Below are positions 34,962 to 44,788 of a DNA stretch of 64,000 bases, piece by piece. The notes beneath the pieces are model-generated. The model did no database searches and was not told the origin of the DNA. It worked only from the letters and a program-made list of their open reading frames with translations. Position 1 is the stretch's first letter; each line of letters begins with the position of its first letter. A program made the translations under genes and the position numbers. Origin of the DNA: Mycosarcoma maydis (taxonomy: Eukaryota > Basidiomycota > Ustilaginomycetes > Ustilaginales); assembly GCF_000328475.2 (NCBI RefSeq), contig NC_026495.1, positions 434,001-498,000 of the forward strand. Direction: 5' to 3'.

Positions 34962-35909
34962 TCAGTTATCGGCAACGAGACGAATGTCGTAAGTGACTTC
35001 TGTCTGGCTCCCACTTTTCTTCGCTTGCTCGCTGGTGGGCTGGGCAAAGTCAACCGTGAGTGCGCTCTTGTCGGCGAACACAGCATCGGCACCAATGTAA
35101 TCGCACTTGGAATCAAAGATCTGCGTCACCAACTGTTTGTACCCGTTCGCCTCGATAAGCAGGTGAATATGGGCGGGTCGCATGGGACTCCTGTCCAAAA
35201 GCTTCAGGATGTCACCTGCGCCGCCGTCGTAGGGGATCGGGTAGGCGGTTGGACGCAAGCATCGCAGCGCGTATTCGCCGTTGGCGTCGGTGGTGAACTT
35301 TCCACGGTAGTTGAAATCTGGTTGAGCAGGGTCCTGTTGTTCGTACAGACCATTGGGTCCGGTATGCCAGACATCGATCTTGGCTCCTACCACAGGTTGT
35401 CCAGTAGCAGCGTCAGTGACACGACCGTGCATGTAGCACGTCTCGCCCACCTTGCCTTCGGAAGACTTGATGTTGTGGTCCAGCACAATGTCGCTTCCAT
35501 TGGCATACTCGGGAGCACCTGTACGATAGAACGGTCCCAAGATGGCCGACTGAGTTGCTTCCACTCCGCCCTCCACCTTCTGAGCTGAGCAAGACGACGA
35601 TTGTGCCCGTTCATACGCCATACTGTCTACCAAAGATTCGAGTCCCAAAACGTCCGAGATGAGGATCAGCTCGTTTCGTCGGTCATCCGACATCTGTCCC
35701 GAACGGATCAGCAGGTCGCATGCGCCCAGCCATTCTTCATTGGTCAGTTGTACCTCGCGAGCGAAAAGGTGCAGGTGCTTCATGAGACTATCGAGCACAA
35801 ATTTGGCTCGCGGATTGGCGTTGGGGCCAGAGACATCTTGGCAGAGCTTGGTATATGGGTCGAGGGAGGCGGACGTGCCGTTGGCCGAGGTGCCGTTGAT
35901 GGCGGTCAT
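34962..35909 (-). CDS. Intradiol ring-cleavage dioxygenase (catechol/hydroxyquinol 1,2-dioxygenase type)
   Basis: A 315-residue single-exon protein of usual family length. The N-terminal helical dimerisation domain (about 1-115) is present, then GPFYRTGAPE and the catalytic beta-sandwich. The non-haem Fe(III) ligands are all visible: Tyr189 (NGLYEQQ), Tyr223 (RPTAYPIPYDG), His247 and His249 (MRPAHIHLLIE). Such enzymes open catechol or hydroxyquinol between the two hydroxyls to give muconate or maleylacetate, a step in breakdown of plant-derived aromatics. Substrate choice cannot be fixed from sequence. The C-terminus (YDIRLVAD) is the normal family end. No other aromatic-degradation gene is adjacent, so it is not part of a visible cluster. 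Confidence 0.93.
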   Translation of the reverse strand: MTAINGTSANGTSASLDPYTKLCQDVSGPNANPRAKFVLDSLMKHLHLFAREVQLTNEEWLGACDLLIRSGQMSDDRRNELILISDVLGLESLVDSMAYERAQSSSCSAQKVEGGVEATQSAILGPFYRTGAPEYANGSDIVLDHNIKSSEGKVGETCYMHGRVTDAATGQPVVGAKIDVWHTGPNGLYEQQDPAQPDFNYRGKFTTDANGEYALRCLRPTAYPIPYDGGAGDILKLLDRSPMRPAHIHLLIEANGYKQLVTQIFDSKCDYIGADAVFADKSALTVDFAQPTSEQAKKSGSQTEVTYDIRLVADN

Positions 35910-37419
35910 TGTGAATCCAGACTGGGTGAAAGAGGTGAAAGCGAAATGTAGAGCGGAGGGCTAGTTTGCGCAGGGGCGGAAGAGCGTACTTTCTGGATGA
36001 TGTCTACGAGGTTGAGAGAAAGATGCGAAAAAGTGGGACAAGCGCTGGACGGAGGACTTGTATATGTAGTTCCTGCGGAAACGAGCATGTGGGAAGGCCA
36101 GAACGAATTTCTCACAAAGACAGCCTCAACTCATAGCCGGACACTGATATGTAGGTGCTAGGACTGGTTCGCTGGTTCTGATGACGATCCACGAGTTGGT
36201 CATAAACCCCGTACCAGCTGGACCGGCAAGACCAGCTCATTTAACACGTTTGCTCTTTCGTGTTTTGCTTTAATCCGAGCCGAGACCAAGACAGTGAGTG
36301 AATGGGGCATAGGTCACAAAACCAACGCTTCCCACGCATAGACTCGCGCACCAAGGCCTCGGAAAGCCACCAGGGGATGTAGACAAGAAGCGAATTCCGC
36401 CACCTTCTTTCACCAACAGACACGGATGTGGCGGCGCGCTCCTCCACGACTTGAGTAAGTCTGTGCGAGCCAGAAAGGAATAGCGAGACGAAATTGTGGG
36501 GAACCGCTGCCAAGGCCAAAATCCGAGGCCGAGGACAATGTCCGTCTGTCATTTCCAACACCGACGCCCAATCTGTGAATCGTGAATGTGTCTTGAAAAC
36601 CGAGCGAGAATATCACGAATAGGAGCGCGTCTATTGGTGCATCCCCGTCGCAGCCAGGCGAGAGCGAAAGGCCAAACGCACTCATGACTATTCACGATTC
36701 GTCATTGCTTGCCCTCGGTTGGTGCTTACTTGTAGCCCAACCTGACCAAATCGAAGCGTGGATTTTGTTCACGCTCGAACCTGGCTTTGTAATTCTATCA
36801 TGTATGACTGCTGCTCGCCTCGAAGCAATCACGTGAATCGTGAGATAATGAATCTCATCCATACACTTAACCACAAGAAAACGGCGGGCCTTGTTGGGCA
36901 CATGTCATCGTTCGTTTCGTTTCGATGGTAGGGGCGAAGACAAGGTTCGTCCCACGATTTGGTTGTCGCAGTCCCATCGAGTTCTGGTGGCACATGGCGA
37001 AGCTTGATCTGACCGTTGTTCAAGATTACGTACAACCGACAGCGGGTTGCGCCAAGAACCGAGTGCGCTGCGACAATCTCACCAGATAGACGTCGAACGC
37101 CGATTACGGAGACCGCAGCGTGTGAGAAGACTTGCTCAAGCGTTCGAATCTGGAAGGGCGTTTGCGTTTGCGTTTGCGTTTGCGGTTGCGGCCTCGGATC
37201 GGGGATTTTGGTGGAGGATGACAAGATCGGCTGCCGGCAATACTTTTTTTCTCACCTCGTAACCGGCGAAGCATCACGGATGGCGAATTGTGAACGAAGC
37301 ATTCCCGCACAAACCCCGCAATTCCAGATCGATTGTCGCTTTCATGTCTGTCACCATCCACATCACCGTCCGCCACCAAGTACATACATTGTTCTTCAGC
37401 TTGAAGCTGATTCTGAAAT
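35910..37419. other. 1.5 kb gene-free region, divergent promoter
   Basis: It lies between the dioxygenase and the DUF1330-like gene. It contains motif copies at about 36576, 36695 and 36834, and a GCGTTT hexamer array at 37159-37190. A 131-codon minus frame (37224-36829) starts with TTG and matches nothing I recognise. Confidence 0.45.
37159..37190. repeat. Tandem hexamer CGTTTG, about 5 copies
   Basis: Four perfect CGTTTG units and a variant CGGTTG unit about 230 bp upstream of the next gene. Confidence 0.92.
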
Positions 37420-38304
37420 ATGCCAGTCTGCGCTCTGCATCTTGTACAACTGAAGGACGCATCATCGCGCGGTATCGACGCTTTTTTGCACAGCTTGTTC
37501 GGTGCTGCAAGCAAATCGCATGAGTTAAGCATAGTCACAATAAGCCAAGTTCGATCGCCCATCATTCGTCCTACACTCGTGGACCACGAGATTCTGAATG
37601 AGACCCCTTGGACGCTGCTCCTCGTCCTCAGCGGCTCAGCGGCTCACGATCTTCCTTGGTCGCCGAGGTCATCGGTCAAAACGCTGTATTCTCTCGTTTC
37701 AGGAATTCCGTCCAAGATCGTCAATAATTATAGTAGCATCTCTGACAAGCTTCGGAACGCTCAGCCGCGACCACCACTGCTTGAGATCAGACTCGATTAC
37801 AAGGGCGATGTTGTCATACCTCCAGGACAGGCGCGTGTCGCAACACGAGAAGACGGACAAGACCTAAGTCTGTCACCCGCACTACTCGGGCTTGCCAAGC
37901 ACCTCAAACACACGGCCAAGCACCAAGGACCCGTATCTATGCTCAACCTGCTCCACTTTCACACTCATGACGGTGCTGTAGAATCCTATCACGAATATGG
38001 ACGTCGATTCGTCGCCGTAGCTGGTAAGCGCGGTGGCAACGCCAAGCTTGTGGGCGTCATCGTTGATCCGCTGAAAGAACCTCTCAGAGACTCACGCAAC
38101 GATTACACGAAGCATCAGTGGTGGAACGAGTGTACCTTGGTCCATTATCCCAGTATCGACCACTTTATCGACATGTCGCTTGATGACGAGTACCAGTTTA
38201 TCAACAGGGAGTACAGATTGAAGGCGATAAAGGATACTGCGCTCATCTGCACAACCGAACTCGATCTCACAAAGTATAGGAGAGTGGGTTCGGCAAATTT
38301 GTAG
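37420..38304 (+). CDS. Conserved fungal protein with C-terminal DUF1330/ABM-like domain
   Basis: A 294-residue single-exon protein. The C-terminal third (about 165-285) resembles the small dimeric alpha/beta-barrel fold: GPVSMLNLLHFHTHDGAVES, YHEYGRRFVAVAGKRGGNAK, WNECTLVHYPSIDHFIDMS and INREYRLKAIKDTALI. The pattern of one beta strand, HEYGRR helix, strand, and W-N-x2-T-L-V-x-YPS is typical of DUF1330/NIPSNAP-like proteins, several of which are monooxygenases or stress proteins. The N-terminal 160 residues are not recognised and may form a second, diverged copy (LLVLSGSAAHDLPWSPRSSV). No cofactor site is clear. The start ATG at 37420 is the first in frame; a short upstream exon cannot be excluded. 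Its stop lies 89 bp from that of the carrier gene (convergent). Confidence 0.72.
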   Translation: MPVCALHLVQLKDASSRGIDAFLHSLFGAASKSHELSIVTISQVRSPIIRPTLVDHEILNETPWTLLLVLSGSAAHDLPWSPRSSVKTLYSLVSGIPSKIVNNYSSISDKLRNAQPRPPLLEIRLDYKGDVVIPPGQARVATREDGQDLSLSPALLGLAKHLKHTAKHQGPVSMLNLLHFHTHDGAVESYHEYGRRFVAVAGKRGGNAKLVGVIVDPLKEPLRDSRNDYTKHQWWNECTLVHYPSIDHFIDMSLDDEYQFINREYRLKAIKDTALICTTELDLTKYRRVGSANL

Positions 38305-38393
38305 ACGAAAACACCCACACTCGGATCAAAGATGGCTGTCCAGAGAGTTAGATCAAATGGTGGTGCGTCACGTTGGATTGAAGGTGAGACCTT

Positions 38394-39821
38394 CTAGGCA
38401 AGGCTACTTGTCTCTGTCGCTTGCTGCTGCTGCTGCTGCTGCTTCTGCATCTTTCGCCTTGCCAAGCCTTTCAATACCCACGATACGTTCTCGTACACAA
38501 CAAACGTGACGCACGTGCCAGGAAGGATTCTGACTAGGTTCGGCACCAATCCCTTGTAGAACGCTCGAAGTCCTTCCTGGGTATATGTGAGACGGATGCA
38601 AGTGCTGATGTTCGGGTAGATGTGTGAAGTGGCATGATTTTGAATCCTCGACCTAATCACTTGGTATGGATAGGTGAGCAGGATTGCCGCTACTTTCGAT
38701 ACACCTGACATCACAATGTACTCGGCGTTAGAAAGCTTGATCATCGAGGTGTCGACCGGTGTTGACAAAGTGTCAGATTGCAGCTTCCGTGCAGCTATCG
38801 AAGTGCGCCACTTTTTGAGCTCTTCATAGGCCATGAATTGGATTGCGCCGTTCGAGACGCCGAACAGAGCTAGGCCGGCACCCTTGTACCATCCTCGTAT
38901 TCCTTCGGTACGATAGATTGAGATTAAACCGTGCCAAAGGCCACGGTACACCTCGGGTGGCGCTCGGGTCGTTGCCGTTGCTGCAGTCGATGCCGTGTTG
39001 GGCGCCAAAGATCGAGGAGTGGTAAACATGCGCGTTTTCACCACCCAAATTGGATTAGTCATGAGTGCTGTGATTGCACCACTTTCTGAAGCTGCCAGAA
39101 GATGCTGTGCTGCGGAGAGTTTCTTCGGTTCGCCAGTAGCCGCATCTAGGGAAGAGTTGCTGGCAGACATGCGTTCCTTGATCATCGTATACCACAAAAA
39201 GTACAGTCCCCATGAGGCCGAGTTGCCGGCCACATTGGGACTCAAGCCGCGATAGAGACCTTTCCATCCGTCGGCTTTAACGATCTCGTTGAGCGCACCG
39301 ATCACATCATTGCCCATTCTTCCACCAAGAGCATAGTACTTCCATCCGCGACGAACGGGTGCAGCCTGTCGAGAGACGCCGTAACCAGCCGCAATATCGA
39401 TGGCGCGTCCTTTGCCCTTGCGGTCCAACGAGGAGGTGCTGCAGTTGGATGCATGGGACACTACTTGCGTGTTTATCGGCGCAGAATTGCGTTGACGAAA
39501 TGGAAGTGGTCGAGGGCGAGAAGTGTCAACTTGATACTTGGTCTTAATGAGGTCGAGCGGGTTCATGCAGATCGTAGCGACTGCTCCTGCTGCGATGCCG
39601 CCAAAGGCATGGTCGAGAGCTGGCGTCGGGAAAAAAGACGGCGTGACGCTTGGGACGGCAGGAGTTGGCGCAGGAGCGTGCGAGATACCTGTGCCGTCAG
39701 CGTCACCGCCACCGTCTGCCACATCTGTGCTCCCTAGCTTGACCTGCGTGCTTTCCGCATAAAGGGATCTCGACGGTTTCGTCCGCGAAGGACCTGCTTC
39801 TGCCGAGCTGGAGCTCAACAT
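38394..39821 (-). CDS. flx1: Mitochondrial carrier of the Flx1 / folate-FAD transporter type
   Basis: A 475-residue protein with the three-repeat mitochondrial carrier pattern. Signature motifs are NPLDLIKTKYQV (repeat 1), NPIWVVKTRMF (repeat 2) and YPYQVIRSRIQ (repeat 3), each at the end of an odd-numbered helix; the matching G-x-x-x-W/FYKG segments are GLYRGLSPN, GWYKGAGLAL and AFYKGLVPN. The P-x-W in repeat 2 is typical of the pyrimidine/folate/FAD branch (yeast Flx1, Rim2), and the helix text NSASWGLYFLWYTMIKERM fits Flx1. It would move FAD or folate across the inner membrane. It is longer than yeast Flx1 (311 residues) because of a Ser/Pro-rich N-terminus, a long first matrix loop and a poly-Gln tail. 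Divergent from the small membrane protein. Confidence 0.88.
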   Translation of the reverse strand: MLSSSSAEAGPSRTKPSRSLYAESTQVKLGSTDVADGGGDADGTGISHAPAPTPAVPSVTPSFFPTPALDHAFGGIAAGAVATICMNPLDLIKTKYQVDTSRPRPLPFRQRNSAPINTQVVSHASNCSTSSLDRKGKGRAIDIAAGYGVSRQAAPVRRGWKYYALGGRMGNDVIGALNEIVKADGWKGLYRGLSPNVAGNSASWGLYFLWYTMIKERMSASNSSLDAATGEPKKLSAAQHLLAASESGAITALMTNPIWVVKTRMFTTPRSLAPNTASTAATATTRAPPEVYRGLWHGLISIYRTEGIRGWYKGAGLALFGVSNGAIQFMAYEELKKWRTSIAARKLQSDTLSTPVDTSMIKLSNAEYIVMSGVSKVAAILLTYPYQVIRSRIQNHATSHIYPNISTCIRLTYTQEGLRAFYKGLVPNLVRILPGTCVTFVVYENVSWVLKGLARRKMQKQQQQQQQATETSSLA

Positions 39822-40412
39822 TTATCAAATGTTCGCGAGTAATGTGTAAATGCGAGGGCAGCCGTCGATATCGTCCTGATTGTCTTGAAACGAACGAGCT
39901 TCTGTATCGATGTGGAGCGTGAGTCACGAATGTGATTCTCCAGAAGAACGTAAAACATCACGCTCTAAAATTTTGGTTTCGTCGATAGCAAGCCACGCTT
40001 GTCTGCTGACTCGGTGAATTCCAAAACCGGTGGCTACACGGCCGTGGCGAAACGCGATGCAGGCTAAAGTGTTAGACCGATACGCCATTTACCGAGGTCA
40101 GAATCACGAATCCCACAAACAGGAACTGCAATCACGAATCACGCACGACGAACGAGCATTTACAAAGATTTCTCGGGCAAGGCACCGACTGAAAAGAAGA
40201 TGGCAGCAGAGCCAATCTCCTGGAGCAGATCACCATCTCTTCCTCATCAGCGTTGTCTGCTCTTCCATTATCCTTCGTTTCTTCTCATCGGTATCGTAAT
40301 TGACATTTAGTAGAAGACTGCAAGGAAGGCGTATATCGAACGCAGCGACAGTCGAACAGCACACAGCTTCATTCAGTGCAAACAAAGGGCGCTTCCCTTT
40401 AAGATTGCCGCA
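39822..40412. other. Divergent promoter region
   Basis: A 591 bp gap with AATCACGAAT copies at about 40102 and 40131. A short C/T-rich patch precedes the next ATG. No gene seen. Confidence 0.5.
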
Positions 40413-40862
40413 ATGCCTTTACTGCCAGCCTTGCATACGCTAAGCCGGCGCGCGTCTGGAGAGACAGAGTCATCGTCTCTGTTGCCGCTCTGGATCATCC
40501 TAGGTGTCGGTGTAGCTTTAGCGATAGGCTGGTTCGCGCTCTCATCTTGTCTTGGCGACAATGCTCGTGAGGCGCTGACGGACCGCTTTCGAGGCCTCTT
40601 TTCTCGCAAGCGCGGCAACGGCAACGGCAGCGGTAACGGAATGGGTGGTGCTGGAGGCAGTCGAACTGCATATGGGAGGATGCGCGATGATGAAGCGGAA
40701 GCATTCGACATCAATGCTGCCGAACACGATCTGTACGACGATCTCGATGCGCCTCATCAACGGTACGATCACCACTCTTCCTCCTATCCTCCAACAGGCG
40801 GGGCCAGCTCATCCAAGTACGACAACGTAGACGATGATATCTACGACCATCAACGTCCATGA
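40413..40862 (+). CDS. Small single-pass membrane protein, unrecognised
   Basis: A 149-residue protein. Residues 23-45 (LLPLWIILGVGVALAIGWFA) form one clear membrane helix, followed by a basic stretch (RFRGLFSRKRG), a Gly/Asn repeat (GNGNGSGNGMGGAGG) and an acidic, Tyr/His-rich tail with DDDIYDHQ. There is no cleavable signal peptide pattern at the start. The charge distribution suggests the C-terminus is cytosolic; this is inference. Reading-frame composition matches its neighbours and the ATG has a CGCAATG context. Many basidiomycetes have short single-pass proteins like this of unknown role; I cannot name a family. Confidence 0.6.
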   Translation: MPLLPALHTLSRRASGETESSSLLPLWIILGVGVALAIGWFALSSCLGDNAREALTDRFRGLFSRKRGNGNGSGNGMGGAGGSRTAYGRMRDDEAEAFDINAAEHDLYDDLDAPHQRYDHHSSSYPPTGGASSSKYDNVDDDIYDHQRP

Positions 40863-41640
40863 TGGGGAACATAGTATAAGCAGGATGCTGAGCGTTGACA
40901 TATGATGTCCGTTCAACGACACGGCCGTCTTCTCCTACGAGCTGCATAATCCACTTCAAAGCAATTTTGCCAGTGTCTGATGTAGATCGTGGTAATTCGA
41001 GCAGTATCCAGAGAAAGCGAACTCCGCGTATGACGCTGGAACCACAGGAGAGCAAGACTCGTTGCGGCCTTCTCAGTCTACTGCCCGACTGCTCTCTATC
41101 GGTAGCCAAGATCGATGATGCCCGGCCCGGAGAGCACGAGCTGCAAACACTTTCTGCGCGTCGTTGTTCGTGCTGCTAGCGCGGCAGGCGTCACCGCAGG
41201 CCTCGATTGGACTGTTAACATTCACGATTTGGATCATCCGAATCTCGGTCAGATAGGACAACCTCCACCTCAATTTCCAGAACAGAAGTAGCAAATTTGC
41301 CGAAAGTGCCGACGCTGAATCAACGCAATTAACGCGCGCTCGCTTCTCGAGGAACAGATCTTGCCCTGGCACGACCGTGAACACGATCTCTCAACAAAAG
41401 TGCTCCTCTGTCATACGATGAATCAGCTGCGGTCGAAGCGCCCTCTCACGTTATTCGGCAGTATAACAACATGAATCGTTTTGCTGCCTCAGCAGCGTCT
41501 TCCCATTTGCTCTGCGAGCGGACAGGGCTTTTGTCGTCCGAACACCACCATTCGCGATTACTTAGCAGACCCTGTCGGTCTCAATCACTTCTACCCCTTT
41601 GAACAGGCGAATACAGCCCCGACTGAAACACAAACGCCCC
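40863..41640. other. Intergenic region upstream of the dehydrogenase gene
   Basis: A 778 bp gap without a supported gene. A 103-codon minus frame and other short frames show no family resemblance. Confidence 0.5.
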
Positions 41641-42588
41641 ATGTCGTTCACATCAGCACCTGCAAATGACACTGCTGCCGACTATCTGGCTCCGAACAAG
41701 ATGTTCGACCTCAGCAACAAGGTTGCTCTCGTCACCGGAGGAGGCACGGGCATCGGACTGATGCAAGCTCGTGGCCTTCGTGCTGCCGGCGCCAAGGTCT
41801 ACATTGTCGGACGAAGAGAAGACGTGGTGGTGCAAACGGCCAAGGTACACGGATCAGAAGATGGACCCATCATCCCTCTTGTCGCCGATGTTTCCACCAA
41901 GGAGGGCTGCGTCTCTCTCGCCAGCGAATTCAGTAAGCACGAGCAGAAGCTCGACATCCTCATCTCCAACGCAGGCCAGGTTGGACCACTCAACGAAGGC
42001 TCAACCACGATTGATGCTTCGGGCAAGTCGCATCCGGAGCATCGCGACGAACGCCTCTCGGCAGATGAGTTCGCCAACAAGTCGCTCGAAGACAACACGC
42101 CCGACGACTGGGACCGACTCTTCCGCATCAACGTTTACGCGACCTACTTTCTCAGTCTCGCTTTCTTGCCTCTGCTTGCCAAAGGCAGCGAAGCTACCAA
42201 GGGCTGGTCCTCCACCATTCTCACCACCGGCAGCATTTCAGGCATCGTCAAGCAGTCGCAGCATCACGTCTCGTACAATGCATCCAAGGCGGCAGTCCAC
42301 CATGTGACCAAGATGCTCGCTTTTGAGGTCGCGGCCACCACCACGGCCAAGATTCGCATCAATGCTGTTGCACCCGGCACCTACGCGTCCGAGATGACAG
42401 CGAGCGACAAGGACGACGAGACCAACATGTCGAGCTTGAGGAGCAAGATGGATGTCATGTCGCTGCCTGCACGTCGTCCTGGCCGAGAAGAGGACATGGT
42501 GCAGACCACGCAGTTCCTCGCCAGCTGCCAGTATCTCAATGGCCAGATCCTCTGCGTTGACGGTGGTTACACGCTCACTGAGCCCTGA
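41641..42588 (+). CDS. Short-chain dehydrogenase/reductase
   Basis: A 315-residue protein beginning at the ATG at 41641; the frame is open further upstream but only from a TTG. The Rossmann cofactor motif TGGGTGIG is at residues 32-39, NAG at 110-112, and the catalytic residues are Ser198 (TTGSISG), Tyr212 and Lys216 (YNASK). VDGGYTLTEP is the normal classical-SDR end. VGRRED after the second strand (Arg58-Arg59) suggests preference for NADP(H). The insert at about 115-155, rich in Asp/Glu/Ser, makes it longer than the usual 250-280 residues. It resembles the fungal group close to bacterial RhlG-type reductases; substrate unknown. It is a soluble protein with no targeting signal seen. Confidence 0.92.
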   Translation: MSFTSAPANDTAADYLAPNKMFDLSNKVALVTGGGTGIGLMQARGLRAAGAKVYIVGRREDVVVQTAKVHGSEDGPIIPLVADVSTKEGCVSLASEFSKHEQKLDILISNAGQVGPLNEGSTTIDASGKSHPEHRDERLSADEFANKSLEDNTPDDWDRLFRINVYATYFLSLAFLPLLAKGSEATKGWSSTILTTGSISGIVKQSQHHVSYNASKAAVHHVTKMLAFEVAATTTAKIRINAVAPGTYASEMTASDKDDETNMSSLRSKMDVMSLPARRPGREEDMVQTTQFLASCQYLNGQILCVDGGYTLTEP

Positions 42589-44788
42589 GCTGAATGAACG
42601 CGAGCCATTCAAAATTTTATTGTTCGCAAATTGTGAATCTTGGAATCACGAAAGCGAATTGAAGCCTATCTTTGGTTGAATTGACTGTAGTGAGCGCTTG
42701 GCTGTGCCGAAAACTCCGAAACCTGAAGTTGGGGTTTCTATTGAGTCGTGACTACCGGCGAACAATCACGAATGGCGATAAGCGCGAACAGTGCTGAATG
42801 TATCGAGTCAGCATTCAGCCGCAATCTGGGATTAGCCAATGCTCGACGAGGTCAAGACACATCACATTCGTGATTCCTTCTCTCGAATGAAAGAATAGGA
42901 ATGGGGGCAGCCCGAGCTGAGCTTCCAGCTCTTCTTCTGCAGAAGTAAAAGCTGAATGGAGAAATTACAAAGGGGGGCATTTCAGCAGCCGCACGGTTGC
43001 TGATTGAGCGGTTGCTCTGTCACCGTCACATTCACGAACCGTGAAAGTGAAGCGAACACGGAATCCGCCGTCGACTCATGACTGTTTTTAGAGATGCTAA
43101 CCCTGCAATTCCCAGTTGCCTGTCAACGTGTGTGCAGTGTTGGATAGGAAGCAAACACAGACCACACGCAACTCACACTCGAATCTCCGAGATTGGCAAA
43201 AACGCAGACGATGCTACGTACTTTGGCTAACTGCTGAGATTGCCCATGTGATGATGACCTTCGTGACTTTAGCCTTAACGATCAAACTTTCGTAGCGTCT
43301 GAACTGAGCAAAGACGGGCGCGCTGGAATCGCAGTTTCTGTCGCAAATGAGCTTTTGACCGCAATTTAGACGCGTGTTCTGCCCACCCGGCTTGTTGATG
43401 TGGCGCTTATTCAGACGAGCATGCTCAGCTTCTTGTCGACAATCGCAGGCCGATAGCTTTGGTTTCAGCTTTCAATGCTTCCCATGAGTCAGCTTCGCGC
43501 ACTTGTCCAAAGCAGAAGGCCCAGCCTTGCCACGCAAGAAATCCTGTGGAGGCTGATCGATAGTTGGGCTTCGTCCTCGTCTTTTATATGCAACAAGGGC
43601 ACGTCGGATCGCTTCCGAACGGCGGGGACATCGAGTTGGCAAAGAAAGCACATGTCTGGTGTCCCACCGTTCCAATCGTTGGAAGAAGATGACGCGGGCT
43701 TTCACCTGCCTGACGCCACAGTCGTCGCCTCCCATGGGCTTGGCCGACAAGGTGGAGGTGAGATACTGTAGAAGGGTACGAAGAAGGAGAGGAGCAAAGT
43801 CAGAGAGGAGGTAAGCTTTCCTTTATCTCGCCATCCCCTCTCATTGGTCACACGCTGATTCCATCCGAATCTCGCTCAGCTTTTCCTAGCGCTTGCTTGA
43901 CTGCCTCTCTCCCAGCCTCACTTCGCTATCGAATTGACTACCTTCGCTACTCAGCTCAGACATGTCGCGGCGTTGTTTTGCGGAGGGACGGTCAAAACAA
44001 ATCGACCTTCTAAGCTCAGCAGCTTTGCCACCCAGCGAGATGAGATGTGGTCAAAATCCTGTAACATGAAGGACAAGACCCAATGTCGAGCCTCCCCTCT
44101 TTTCTTACTACGCACTCGCCACTATGCGTCTCGACTTCATCTGGCTCCTCTTATCCGCCCTGTGACCCACTCTGCCCTTGCTCTCACCATCGTCACCCTT
44201 TTCTTTGCGAGTCATCTCAGCGCTTCGACCCACTGGAGCGGGTCTTGACGTTCGACTCGTGCGGCAGTACAGCTTTGTTCTTGCATGCACGCACTGAAAC
44301 GTAAAGTTGGCACAGCTGCATGTTGCTAACAAGGTTTGGCCCTTCAAGGACCACATCGAAAAGCTTTCATCGGCTGCTCAGCAAACGTCTTACCTTTCCG
44401 CTTTTCGTGCAAAAGCACCAATCTCCCATCGCTCTTCCCCACCACATTTCTGCCAGCGCAAGTCTGATTGACGACGCTTGGTGTCTTATTGGGGCGGGAG
44501 GGTGTGCGGCAGAAAACGATTATCCATCACTAATCAGTTCTTCCCTCGATATTCCTCTTCTACGAATCTGACGGTCCATCGGCAGCTCGCAACGCAACCT
44601 CTCTCACTCGACGTCAAGCCTCAAAATTTCGATAGCCTTGGCGTCTCTGTAGCTGGAGTCTATTTCCTCCAAACTACAACCTTCCTTCGCTTCATACCAT
44701 CGCAAAAGCGCCGGGCTTGAATTGGGTACTTGCTTCTTTTTTCAAGTGTCGAACGTGCTGCCATTCACATCCTTGCGCGTGACTTACC
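42589..44788. other. 2.2 kb gene-free region
   Basis: No protein gene is supported between the dehydrogenase and the 968-residue gene. Motif copies occur at about 42647, 42763, 42867 and 43031. The right part (about 43800-44780) is C/T-rich and probably the long leader of the downstream gene. A 98-codon frame at 43475-43771 and its minus partner have no recognisable content. Confidence 0.5.

Noticed and set aside
36829..37224. 131-codon minus-strand frame next to the DUF1330-like gene
   Set aside because: It begins with TTG, its N-terminus is a translation of the GCGTTT repeat, and no family match is apparent.
34962..42588. Aromatic-degradation or secondary-metabolite cluster (dioxygenase, DUF1330-like, carrier, dehydrogenase)
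   Set aside because: The genes lie on mixed strands, are interleaved with an Flx1-like housekeeping carrier and an orphan, and no core biosynthetic enzyme is present.
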